NCBI RefSeq assembly: GCF_051900425.1
Contig: NZ_JBHZGK010000001.1
Location: 62,001-126,000, forward strand
DNA: 64,000 nucleotides
From: Frateuria_A sp051900425
GTDB lineage: Bacteria; Pseudomonadota; Gammaproteobacteria; Xanthomonadales; Rhodanobacteraceae
Direction: 5' to 3'
The notes beneath the pieces are model-generated. The model saw only the letters and a list, made by a program, of their open reading frames with translations. It had not been told where the DNA came from and did no database searches. The translations under genes and the position numbers were made by a program. How positions within the stretch are numbered: the stretch's first letter is position 1; each line of letters opens with the position of its first letter. This document shows positions 33,920-41,986 of this stretch, piece by piece.

Positions 33920-35392
33920 ATGAACGCCGAAAACCCTCTGCGCCGCACCAAGATCGTCGCCACCTTAGGCCCCGCCACCGACGCGCCGGGCATGCTCGCG
34001 CGGCTGATCGCCGAGGGCGTGGACGTGGTCCGCCTGAACCTCTCGCACGGGCAGCCACAGGACCACCGGGCGCGTGCCATGGCGGTGCGCGAGGCGGCGC
34101 AGGCGGCCGGGCGCGAGGTCGGCATCCTGGCCGACCTGCAGGGGCCGAAGATCCGCATCGAGAAATTCGCGCACGGGCCGATCGAGCTGCATCCGGGCGA
34201 TCCGTTCGTGCTCGACTGCTCGCCCGGCGCCGCGCCCGGCGACAGCACCCGCGTCGGCGTCAGCTACCACCAGCTCCCGCAGGACGTGGCCGCCGGCGAC
34301 GTGCTGCTGCTGGACGACGGCCTGGTCGCATTGCGCGTGGTCGCGGTCGAAGGCGTGCAGGTGCGCTGCGAGGTGCTGATCGGCGGCAAGCTGTCCGACC
34401 GCAAGGGCCTCAACCGGCAGGGCGGCGGCCTGTCGGTATCCGCGCTGTCGGACAAGGACCGCGCGGACATCCAGCTGGCCGCCGAGATCGGCGCCGATTT
34501 CCTCGCCGTCTCGTTCGTGCGTTCGGCCGCGGACATGGAGCAGGCGCGCCGCCTGCTGCGTGAGGCCGACGGCCATGGTGCGCTGGTCGCCAAGATCGAG
34601 CGTGCCGACGCGATCCCCGTGCTGGGCGAGATCATCGACGCCTCCGACGCGGTCATGGTGGCGCGCGGCGACCTGGGCGTGGAGATCGGCGACGCCGAGT
34701 TGCCGGGCCTGCAGAAGAAGATCATCCGCGAGGCGGTCGCCCGCAATCGCGCGGTGATCACCGCCACGCAGATGCTGCAGTCGATGGTGACCGCGCCGAT
34801 CCCGACCCGTGCCGAGGTGCTCGACGTGGCCAACGCGGTGATCGACGGCACCGACGCGGTCATGCTCTCGCAGGAGACCGCGGCCGGCGCGCACCCGGAC
34901 GTGGCGGTGGCCGCCATGCGGCGCATCTGCCTGGGCGCCGAGCGCCAGTTCGAGCCCAAGGAGGACCTCTCCACCGCGGTGCACCGGCTCGATCGCGCCG
35001 ACCAGGCGATCGCGCTGGCCGCGATGGTCCTGGCAGGGCAGCTCGGCGTGCGCGCGCTGATCGCGCTGACCGACTCGGGCGCCACGGCGCAGTGGCTCTC
35101 GCGCTACCGCAGTGCCGTGCCGATCTTCGCCCTCTCGCCGGCGGCCGACGCGCGTCGGCGCATGCTGCTCCTGCGCGACGTGCAGCCGGTCGCCTTCACC
35201 GAGGTCAGCCAGAGTTCGGCCGCCAATGCGCGCGAAGCGGTGCGGCGGCTGTTTGCCCTGGGCAAGCTCGCCGAAGGCGACCGCGTGGTGCTGACCCAGG
35301 GCGACCGCGTCGGGGCCGGCGGCGGCACCAATACCCTCAAGCTGCTGCTGGTCGGCGCCGAGGGCATCGTGGAGAGCCTGCGCGACCTGTAA
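33920..35392 (+). CDS. pyk: Pyruvate kinase
   Basis: 490 residues. N-terminal RRTKIVATLGPATD, DVVRLNLSHGQP, ILADLQGPKIRIEKF (active-site region), the barrel motif LVAKIERADAIP and metal-binding VARGDLGVEIGD, TATQMLQSM and VMLSQETAAGAHP are all present, followed by the regulatory C-terminal domain. It makes pyruvate and ATP from phosphoenolpyruvate. No strong ribosome site is visible at ATG 33920. Followed by a repeat region. Confidence 0.98.
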   Translation: MNAENPLRRTKIVATLGPATDAPGMLARLIAEGVDVVRLNLSHGQPQDHRARAMAVREAAQAAGREVGILADLQGPKIRIEKFAHGPIELHPGDPFVLDCSPGAAPGDSTRVGVSYHQLPQDVAAGDVLLLDDGLVALRVVAVEGVQVRCEVLIGGKLSDRKGLNRQGGGLSVSALSDKDRADIQLAAEIGADFLAVSFVRSAADMEQARRLLREADGHGALVAKIERADAIPVLGEIIDASDAVMVARGDLGVEIGDAELPGLQKKIIREAVARNRAVITATQMLQSMVTAPIPTRAEVLDVANAVIDGTDAVMLSQETAAGAHPDVAVAAMRRICLGAERQFEPKEDLSTAVHRLDRADQAIALAAMVLAGQLGVRALIALTDSGATAQWLSRYRSAVPIFALSPAADARRRMLLLRDVQPVAFTEVSQSSAANAREAVRRLFALGKLAEGDRVVLTQGDRVGAGGGTNTLKLLLVGAEGIVESLRDL

Positions 35393-35405
35393 GGATGACT
35401 CCTTG

Positions 35406-35565
35406 CGTTTGCCTCCTCTCCCTCCGGGGAGAGGATTGTGGTGAGGGGCCGGGGCTCGCGGGGCACCTCATCAGCGTTGCCAACAGCCTTCAAAGCGCCG
35501 CGCCCGCCAGTTTCCCCGCCATCCTCACCCCAGCCCTTTCCCCGGAGGGAGAGGAAGCCAACGCC
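35406..35565. repeat. Intergenic repeat family B
   Basis: Two inverted units: ctcctctccctccggggagaggattgtggtgaggggccgggg (35410-35455) and cctcaccccagccctttccccggagggagagg (35522-35553). The arms can pair into one large hairpin between pyk and the next gene. Confidence 0.75.
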
Positions 35566-35618
35566 GCGGCCATGCCCCTGCGGCGCTACACTGGCCAGCC
35601 CCACGCCAGGAGGTTGCC

Positions 35619-36050
35619 ATGAACCCGACCGTCCGCCGTCTCGCCTTCGCGACGCTGCTGGCCGCCGGCTTGCCGGTGGCGGCGCAGTCGCAGCACAGGG
35701 TCGATCCGCAGCACCTGTACGACTACTGGATCCTCATCAACCAGAACGTCGCCGTCGACGTGCCCAACAGCGCCCGCAACGTGAACCAGCCCGGCTGCGC
35801 CGCGGTGAGTTTCATGATCGGCTCCGACGGCATCCCGCGTGACCTGAAGGTCGAGAAGGTGGTGCCCAAGGGCGACTTCGGCCAGATCGCGCTGAGCGCC
35901 GTCTCCAACTTCCGCTATGGCCCGTCGCTGTCCAACCGCAACCACGATCCGGTGAACACCTACTACGTCGTGCCGTTCAACGCGCCCTCCGACGCCGCCG
36001 GCCAGAAGCAGGTCATGGCCCCGTGCCAGTTGCCGGGCTACGAAAACTAG
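35619..36050 (+). CDS. Secreted TonB-like C-terminal domain protein
   Basis: 143 residues with a signal peptide (MNPTVRRLAFATLLAAGLPVAAQ). The stretch CAAVSFMIGSDGIPRDLKVEKVVPKGDFGQIALSAVSNFRYGPSLSN has the pattern of TonB C-terminal domains (xVSFxIxxDGxPxDxxV then xAVxxFRYxP). It has no membrane anchor or proline linker, so it is not a classical TonB. Two cysteines could form a disulfide. Role unknown. A good agg-agg ribosome site (35608-35613) precedes the ATG. Confidence 0.75.
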   Translation: MNPTVRRLAFATLLAAGLPVAAQSQHRVDPQHLYDYWILINQNVAVDVPNSARNVNQPGCAAVSFMIGSDGIPRDLKVEKVVPKGDFGQIALSAVSNFRYGPSLSNRNHDPVNTYYVVPFNAPSDAAGQKQVMAPCQLPGYEN

Positions 36051-36089
36051 CCTTGCCGCGGCGTCACCACGGCGTTGACACCAAGTCGT

Positions 36090-36095
36090 TATAAT
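36090..36095 (+). promoter_or_regulatory. Perfect -10 hexamer upstream of fba
   Basis: TATAAT at 36090-36095, 84 bases before the fba ATG. TTGACA is present at 36075-36080 but is only nine bases away, too close to be the matching -35; the true -35 is not evident. Confidence 0.45.
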
Positions 36096-36178
36096 CGGCG
36101 GTTCTTTGACCTGCCGTCCCGTCCGGGGCGGCGCGTATCCCTTGCGGTGACCCCGCCCCGTCTGCACGGAGTCGTTTC

Positions 36179-37183
36179 ATGAGCATCGAAGATCTTGAAA
36201 GCATCGCCCAGGCGATGGTCGCGCCCGGGAAGGGCATCATCGCGATCGACGAATCGACCAACACGATCAAGAAGCGCTTCGAGGCGGTCGGCATCGAGAA
36301 TACCGAAGAGAACCGCCGCGCCTACCGCGAGCTGCTGCTGACCACCCCAGGCCTCAACGAGCACATCTCCGGCGCGATCCTGTATGACGAGACGATCCGC
36401 CAGAAGACCAGGGACGGCGTGCCCTTCACCGAGGTGATGAAGAAGAACGGCATCATCCCGGGCATCAAGGTCGACAAGGGCCCGGTGCCGCTGGCCGGCT
36501 TCCCGGGCGACGTGGTCACCGAGGGCCTGGACGGCCTGCGCGACCGCCTGGCCGAGTACGTCAAGCTGGGCGCGCAGTTCGCCAAGTGGCGCGCGGTGAT
36601 CAACATCTCCGACGACAACCCCAGCTCCACCGCGATCGAGGCCAACTGCCACGCGCTGGCCCGCTACGCCGCGCTGTGCCAGGAAGCCGGCCTGGTGCCG
36701 ATGGTCGAGCCGGAAGTGATCATGGACGGCGACCACAGCATCGAGGTCAGCTACGAAGTCCACGAGGCCGTGCTGCGCAGCCTGTTCAACGCGCTGTACG
36801 AGCAGAACGTGATGCTCGAGGGCACCATTCTGAAGGTCAGCATGGTCATCCCCGGCAAGAATTGCGAGGAACAGGCCGAGGTCGAGGAAGTGGCCGAGGC
36901 GACCGTGCGTGTGCTCAAGAGCACCGTGCCGGCTTCGCTTCCGGGCATCGTGTTCCTCTCGGGCGGCCAGACCGACGAGCAGTCGACCGCGCACCTGAAC
37001 GCCATGAACCATATCGGCCCGCATCCCTGGCCACTGTCGTTCTCCTACGGGCGCGCCATGCAGCAGGCGGCGCTCAAGCTGTGGGCCAAGGACATGAAGG
37101 CCAACTACGCCGAGGCGCAGAAGACGGTTGCCGCGCGTGCCAAGGAGAATGGCCTGGCGGCGCTGGGGCAGTGGAACGGCTGA
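36179..37183 (+). CDS. fba: Class I fructose-bisphosphate aldolase
   Basis: 334 residues. A metal-independent, Schiff-base aldolase: N-terminal VAPGKGIIAIDESTNTIKKRF, NISDDNPSS, MVEPEVIMDGDHSIE and the lysine of EGTILKVSMVIPGK are the class I features, as in animal aldolases. The C-terminal region has FLSGGQTDEQSTAHLNAMN and WPLSFSYGRAMQ. It cleaves fructose-1,6-bisphosphate. Class I enzymes are less common than class II in bacteria but usual in Xanthomonadales. GGAG precedes the ATG; a strong terminator follows. Confidence 0.96.
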   Translation: MSIEDLESIAQAMVAPGKGIIAIDESTNTIKKRFEAVGIENTEENRRAYRELLLTTPGLNEHISGAILYDETIRQKTRDGVPFTEVMKKNGIIPGIKVDKGPVPLAGFPGDVVTEGLDGLRDRLAEYVKLGAQFAKWRAVINISDDNPSSTAIEANCHALARYAALCQEAGLVPMVEPEVIMDGDHSIEVSYEVHEAVLRSLFNALYEQNVMLEGTILKVSMVIPGKNCEEQAEVEEVAEATVRVLKSTVPASLPGIVFLSGGQTDEQSTAHLNAMNHIGPHPWPLSFSYGRAMQQAALKLWAKDMKANYAEAQKTVAARAKENGLAALGQWNG

Positions 37184-37208
37184 GTTTCCAGGCCGGGTTT
37201 GTGAAAGA

Positions 37209-37233
37209 GGGCGCCGCAAGGCGCCCTTTTTTT
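37209..37233 (+). terminator. Rho-independent terminator after fba
   Basis: GGGCGCC, loop GCAA, GGCGCCC, then seven T. A textbook terminator 26 bases after the fba stop. Confidence 0.95.
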
Positions 37234-37235
37234 CT

Positions 37236-37930
37236 CTGTCCCTCTCTCATCTGGGGGGGCAGGGTGAGGGACCGGAGTGAGGGGCCGGAGTGCGGGCCGG
37301 GCTCTCGGGGGTGCCCGCAGTTGCGCTGCCTTGTTTGTCCTTCTTGCGCGGCCTTCCCGCGACTTGGCCCCTGCAGCGGACCCCCGATCGCCTGTCGGCG
37401 TGCGCATCACTTTCCTTGCTGACCCAAAGAAAAGCAGCCAAAAGAAATGGCCTGCCAAGCCCTGGGAGGGAGAAAAGCTAAGTGCTCCCTGGCTTTGCCT
37501 GGTGTGTCGCATGCTCTTGGGGAGCCGCCGCCGCTTTACCGCGGGCGCTCGGGGGCTGAGGCAAGAGAACTTGCGCGTTTGTTTACGGGAGCGCCGCACT
37601 TGGCTCCCTATCCCCTCCGGGGAGAGGGCTGGGGTGAGGGGCCGGGGCTCGCGGGAATGCTCGCAGGAGCGCTGCCTTGCTCGTCGCTCTTGCGCGGTCC
37701 CCCTGCGACTTGGCTCGCCTGCAGCGGGCTTCAGACCGCCTGCCGGCGCCGGGGTCCTTTTCTTTCCCGGCCGAGAGAAAAAGTAACCAAAAGAAACGGC
37801 CAGCTAGGCCCGGAGAGGGACAAGCGTTGGCGCCACCTCGCCTCGCCCGGCGAGTCGCTTGCTCTGCAGGAGCTGCCGCCTACCGCGGGCGCTCGGCAGC
37901 TGAGGCACGAAAAGATTGCGGGTCCAGGAC
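37236..37930. repeat. Tandem composite repeat B-D-B-D
   Basis: An 840-base gap is mostly repeat. Family B units lie at about 37240-37300 and 37605-37655. Family D modules follow each: D copy 2 at about 37300-37590 and D copy 3 at about 37655-37925. Shared D landmarks are gctgccttg-ytygtc-yttcttgcgcgg, ctgcagcgg, cggccgagagaaaaagtaaccaaaagaaacggcc (or the variant tgacccaaagaaaagcagccaaaagaaatggcc), and ccgcgggcgctcgg-rgctgaggca. The first copy in the window is at 28310-28580. No coding signal is evident. Confidence 0.8.
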
Positions 37931-37965
37931 CATGGTGCGCCCGCTTCCTTTCGTGGACGGAAACA

Positions 37966-37993
37966 AAGAAGGGCGCCCGAGGGCGCCCTTCTT
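37966..37993 (-). terminator. Terminator of the outer membrane barrel gene
   Basis: AAGAAGGGCGCCC and GGGCGCCCTTCTT form a 13-base stem around two bases. On the minus strand it is followed by a T-rich tail (TTGTTT). It is 30 bases after the stop codon of the barrel gene. Confidence 0.9.
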
Positions 37994-38023
37994 GTCCATG
38001 CCGGCGCGTCCCTGCGCGCGCAA

Positions 38024-38617
38024 TCAGAACCGGTATTCGGCGCTGACGGACACCATGTTGGTGTCCAGATTGACGTTGTCCTTCGACGCGTCGTAGTGGT
38101 CGTAGTTCAGGCCGATGCTGGCGTTGTTGCTGAAGTCGTAGCCCACGCCCGCGCCGGCGTACCAGCTGGTATCGTCCAGGCTCTTGCGGACCGGGTTGAC
38201 GTCGTTGGAGAGGCCGTGGCCCTTCCAGCTGTACAGGCCCGTGCGGGCGCTGACATACCAGTTCTGGCCGACGTTGAAGTGACCGTTCACGCCGGCGGTC
38301 CAGCCGTGCAGCTGCGAGCGGCCCTGCTCGACCACGTCGTTGCTGTTGAAGATGTTCTTGACGTGGATATTGCCCAGGTCGTTGTAGCCCGCCTCAACGC
38401 CGATCGCCACGAACGGGTCGACCGACCAGCGATAGCCGCCGCCGATCGCGTAGCCGGTGTCATGGTTGTCGTACGGGCCCTTGTTGATCGAGGTGCGACC
38501 GACATTACCGTTGACGAACCAGCCGTCGGTGTGGGTCGGCGCGCTCTGCGCGAACGCGGCGGGAACGGCCAGCAGGCCAGCGGAAGCAACGGCAAGGGCA
38601 AGCAGCGTCTTTTTCAT
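38024..38617 (-). CDS. Outer membrane beta-barrel protein, OmpA-like transmembrane domain
   Basis: 197 residues with a signal peptide MKKTLLALAVASAGLLAVPAAFAQ. The mature part shows eight alternating beta strands with aromatic girdles (GWFVNGNVGRTS, TGYAIGGGYRWS, FVAIGVEAGYNDLG, SQLHGWTAGVNGHFNV, NWYVSARTGLYSW, TSWYAGAGVGYDFS, ASIGLNYDHYDAS, MVSVSAEYRF) and ends with Phe, the outer membrane insertion signal. It is therefore an eight-strand barrel like OmpX or the OmpA N-domain; no peptidoglycan domain. AGGAGAAT precedes the ATG. A strong terminator follows. Confidence 0.9.
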   Translation of the reverse strand: MKKTLLALAVASAGLLAVPAAFAQSAPTHTDGWFVNGNVGRTSINKGPYDNHDTGYAIGGGYRWSVDPFVAIGVEAGYNDLGNIHVKNIFNSNDVVEQGRSQLHGWTAGVNGHFNVGQNWYVSARTGLYSWKGHGLSNDVNPVRKSLDDTSWYAGAGVGYDFSNNASIGLNYDHYDASKDNVNLDTNMVSVSAEYRF

Positions 38618-39041
38618 GGGAGATTCTCCTGTTGTTGTGGCGATCGCGGGGGATCGATCGCTTGCGTGCGCCAGATAAAAGGGGATGGCGACACACGGTT
38701 CCTTGGATGCGGCCAGCGCGCGAAAGATTCAATGCGCATGAGAAAGCCGGTAATTCGCGGTTAAGTTCCGCCCTCCAAGTCTTTTGGACGCCTGGACGTC
38801 CTTTCCGCCGCACCGGTAACGGAGCGGAAGAACGGCCGTGGGAGCCGATGACCTCCTGGCGCCGCGCATGGATCCTGCGCACGAGCATTGGAACGGGCGC
38901 TACCTGAAGATCCGCGTTATCGGGTCCGCGCGGGTTAAGGCCAAATTAATCGCCACGGCAGGGTCCGGTGCCCGGCGACGCGACAGCAACCCCCCGATCG
39001 GCGACAATCAGCGCTTTGCCGCTTGCCCCGGAGATCGACCG
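38618..39041. other. 424-base divergent intergenic region between the barrel gene and tkt
   Basis: This should hold the promoters of both genes. I see relatively AT-rich patches at about 38670-38685 (cagataaaagg) and 38930-38955 (gggttaaggccaaattaatcgcc), which could carry -10 elements, but no convincing -35/-10 pair. No protein-coding signal. Confidence 0.5.
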
Positions 39042-41051
39042 ATGACCACCCGCCGCGAACTCGCCAACGCCGTGCGCGCCCTCGCCATGGACGCCGTCGA
39101 GGCGGCCAAGTCCGGCCACCCGGGCATGCCCATGGGCATGGCCGACATCGCCGAAGTGCTGTGGAACGATTTCCTCAGGCACAACCCGGCCGACCCCAAG
39201 TGGCCCAACCGCGACCGCTTCGTGCTCTCCAACGGCCACGGCTCGATGCTGCAGTACGCGCTGCTGCACCTGGCCGGCTACGACCTGCCGATGGCCGAGC
39301 TCAAGCGCTTCCGCCAGCTGCACTCGAAGACGGCCGGTCATCCCGAATACGGCCACACGCCGGGCGTGGAAACCACCACCGGCCCGCTCGGCCAGGGCCT
39401 GGCCAATGCCGTGGGCTTCGCGCTCGCCGAGAAGGTGCTGGCCGCGCACTTCAACCGTCCCGACCATACCGTGGTCGACCACCACACCTACGTGTTCCTC
39501 GGCGATGGTTGCCTGATGGAGGGCATCTCGCACGAGGCCTGCTCGCTGGCCGGCACCTGGGGCCTGGGCAAGCTGGTGGCGATCTACGACGACAATGGCA
39601 TCTCCATCGACGGCGAAGTCCATGGCTGGTTCACCGACGACACCGCCAAGCGCTTCGAGGCCTATGGCTGGAATGTGATCCGCGGCGTCGACGGCCATGA
39701 TGCCGAGGCGATCAAGCGCGCGATCACGCAGGCGACCGCGCAGGGCGACAAGCCCACGCTGATCTGCGCCAGGACCATCATCGGCTTCGGCGCGCCGCAC
39801 AAGCAGGGCAAGGAAGAAAGCCACGGCGCGCCGCTGGGCAAGGACGAGATCGCCGCCGCGCGCGAGCAGCTCGGCTGGACGTACCCGCCGTTCGAGATTC
39901 CGGCCGAGATCTATGCCGGCTGGGACGCCAAGGCCAAGGGCGCCAAGCGCGAGCAGGAGTGGAACGCCACGCTGGATGCCTACGCCAAGGCGCATCCGGA
40001 ACTGGCCGCCGAGTTCAAGCGGCGCCTCGCCGGTGAGCTGCCGGCCGACTGGGCCGGCAAGGCGCAGGCATACATCGCGAAGTTGCAGGCCGAGGGCCCG
40101 GAAGTGGCCTCGCGCAAGGCCTCCCAGATGGCGCTGGATGCCTTCGGCCCCTTGCTGCCGGAACTGATCGGTGGCTCGGCGGACCTCGCCGGCTCCAACC
40201 TCACCAAGTGGAAGGGCAGCAAGGACGCCGGCAACGGCAGCAGCAGCGACGGCCAGGGCAACTACGTCTACTACGGCGTGCGCGAGTTTGGCATGACCGC
40301 GATCGCCAACGGCCTGGCGCTGCATGGCGGTTTCATTCCCTACGACGCCACCTTCCTGGTGTTCTCCGACTATGCGCGTAACGCCGTGCGCATGAGCGCA
40401 CTGATTCCGGCGCACGTCATCCACGTCTACACCCACGACTCCATCGGTCTGGGCGAGGACGGCCCGACCCACCAGCCGGTCGAGCACCTGGCGAGCCTGC
40501 GCTACATCCCGAACAACCAGGTGTGGCGCCCGTGCGACGCGGTCGAGTCGGCGGTGGCGTGGAAAGCCGCCATCGAGCGCAAGGGCAACCCGGCGTGCCT
40601 GGTGTTCTCGCGCCAGAACCTGAAACACCAGCAACGCAGCGAGCAGCAGGTCGCCGACATCGCGCGCGGCGCCTATGTGCTCTCCGATCCGGCAGACACG
40701 AAGTTCAAGGCGATCATCATTGCCACCGGCTCGGAAGTGGAGCTGGCGATGGAAGCGGCGCGCACGCTGGGCCAGCAGGGCGTGCCGGTGCGCGTAGTGT
40801 CGATGCCGTGCACCGAGGTGTTCGATGAGCAGCCGCTGGAGTACCGCGAAGGCATCCTGCCGTCGTGGTGCCGCGCGCGCGTGGCGGTGGAAGCGGCGAC
40901 AGCCGACTACTGGCGCAAGTACGTGGGCCTGGACGGCGAAGTGATCGGGATGACCGGCTTCGGCGCCTCGGCGCCCGCGCCGCAGCTGTTCGAGCACTTC
41001 GGCTTCACCATCACCCACGTGGTGGATGCGGTCAAGCGCACCATCGGCTGA
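39042..41051 (+). CDS. tkt: Transketolase
   Basis: 669 residues. N-terminal MTTRRELANAVRALAMDAVEAAKSGHPGMPMGMADIAEVLW, GHGSMLQYALLHLAGYDL, TPGVETTTGPLGQGLANAVG, the thiamine diphosphate motif GDGCLMEGISHEACSLAG...DDNGIS and the central GVREFGMTAIANGLALHGG are diagnostic. It transfers two-carbon units in the pentose phosphate pathway, linking fructose-6-phosphate and glyceraldehyde-3-phosphate. The chosen ATG gives the canonical N-terminus; an upstream in-frame stretch has no family similarity. Confidence 0.98.
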   Translation: MTTRRELANAVRALAMDAVEAAKSGHPGMPMGMADIAEVLWNDFLRHNPADPKWPNRDRFVLSNGHGSMLQYALLHLAGYDLPMAELKRFRQLHSKTAGHPEYGHTPGVETTTGPLGQGLANAVGFALAEKVLAAHFNRPDHTVVDHHTYVFLGDGCLMEGISHEACSLAGTWGLGKLVAIYDDNGISIDGEVHGWFTDDTAKRFEAYGWNVIRGVDGHDAEAIKRAITQATAQGDKPTLICARTIIGFGAPHKQGKEESHGAPLGKDEIAAAREQLGWTYPPFEIPAEIYAGWDAKAKGAKREQEWNATLDAYAKAHPELAAEFKRRLAGELPADWAGKAQAYIAKLQAEGPEVASRKASQMALDAFGPLLPELIGGSADLAGSNLTKWKGSKDAGNGSSSDGQGNYVYYGVREFGMTAIANGLALHGGFIPYDATFLVFSDYARNAVRMSALIPAHVIHVYTHDSIGLGEDGPTHQPVEHLASLRYIPNNQVWRPCDAVESAVAWKAAIERKGNPACLVFSRQNLKHQQRSEQQVADIARGAYVLSDPADTKFKAIIIATGSEVELAMEAARTLGQQGVPVRVVSMPCTEVFDEQPLEYREGILPSWCRARVAVEAATADYWRKYVGLDGEVIGMTGFGASAPAPQLFEHFGFTITHVVDAVKRTIG

Positions 41052-41104
41052 TTACCCCTGCCTGGCCGATTCCTTCCCTGCAGGCAAGGGAGGAAGCTGG
41101 TCAT

Positions 41105-41312
41105 TGTAGGAGCGCACCTGTGCGCGACCGTGATGCATGGCGGTCGCGCACAGGTGCGCTCCCACATTCTTCGCGCCGCGCCTTTCGCGCCGCGCGGCAG
41201 ATGCCCTGACAGCCGCATGCCATCGCAGGATCGCCGGCGCGCGCCACCATCACCCTGCAAGACCGGATGTTTCCGATGTAGGCGCGCTCCCTGTGCGCGA
41301 CCGGGATGTCCC
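41105..41312. repeat. Intergenic inverted repeat family C (copies 2 and 3)
   Basis: Copy 2 (41105-41166): TGTAGGAGCGCACCTGTGCGCGACCG, loop tgatgcatgg, CGGTCGCGCACAGGTGCGCTCCCACA, a nearly perfect 26-base hairpin. Copy 3 (41276-41310) is a half unit, tgtaggcgcgctccctgtgcgcgaccgggatg. They occupy the gap between convergent tkt and the HAD gene. Confidence 0.85.
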
Positions 41313-41341
41313 CCATCGCCAACGCACGCTCGGCAATGCAA

Positions 41342-41986
41342 TCAGGCGCGAAGGTCGAGCAGCGTGCCCAGTTCATCCGGCGTGGCGGCAACCGCCGCGG
41401 CGCCTGCCTGCTCCAGCTCCTCGCGGCTGCCGAAGCCCCACAGCACGCCGATGCCGCGCACGCGATTGGCTACCGCGCCTTCGATGTCGAAATGGCGGTC
41501 GCCGATCATCACCGTTTCCGCTGCGGTCGCGCCGAAGTCCGCCATCGCCGCGGCGATCATGTCCGCCTTCTCGCTCTGCGCGCTGGACGGGTCGGGCCCG
41601 TACAGGCGAAGGAAGGCGTGCCCGAACGGTAGTTGCGCCAGGATCGGCTGGGCATGACGGTGCGGCTTGCCGGTGACGATGGCCAGCTGGTGGCCGGCGT
41701 CGAGCAGTCGCCCGATCAGCGGTTCGATGCCCGGGTAGACGCTGTGCTCGCGCCAGCCGTGCGTGTCGAAACGCTCGTGGTAGTGCTCCACCGCCGCCTC
41801 GACCTGCGCCGTGTCATGGTCCAGCAGCGGCGCAAAGCTGTGCCGAAGCGGCGGACCGATCCAGCGGCGCAGTTCCTCCTTGCCCGGGATCGCCACGCGC
41901 AGCCGCTCCAGCGCGTGCTTCACGCACGCGGTGATGCCGTGCTCGGAGTCGATCAGCGTGCCGTCGAGGTCGAACAGGCAGAGCAT
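41342..41986 (-). CDS. HAD family hydrolase, phosphoglycolate phosphatase-like
   Basis: 214 residues. HAD motif I is LFDLDGTLIDS (nucleophile and general acid Asp), motif II VTGKPH, and motif IV MIGDRHFDIEGA. The cap and the GVLWGFGSREEL segment place it in the Gph/PGP branch. It may dephosphorylate 2-phosphoglycolate or a related sugar phosphate. Its ATG overlaps the pgk stop (TGATG), so it is translationally coupled to pgk. Confidence 0.88.
   Translation of the reverse strand: MLCLFDLDGTLIDSEHGITACVKHALERLRVAIPGKEELRRWIGPPLRHSFAPLLDHDTAQVEAAVEHYHERFDTHGWREHSVYPGIEPLIGRLLDAGHQLAIVTGKPHRHAQPILAQLPFGHAFLRLYGPDPSSAQSEKADMIAAAMADFGATAAETVMIGDRHFDIEGAVANRVRGIGVLWGFGSREELEQAGAAAVAATPDELGTLLDLRA

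Noticed and set aside
36075..36095. TTGACA followed by TATAAT as a complete promoter for fba
   Set aside because: The spacer is only nine bases; just the -10 is kept as a feature.
37236..37930. CRISPR-like or tandem array
   Set aside because: The repeated units are long, imperfect and GC-rich hairpins, without short identical repeats and unique spacers.
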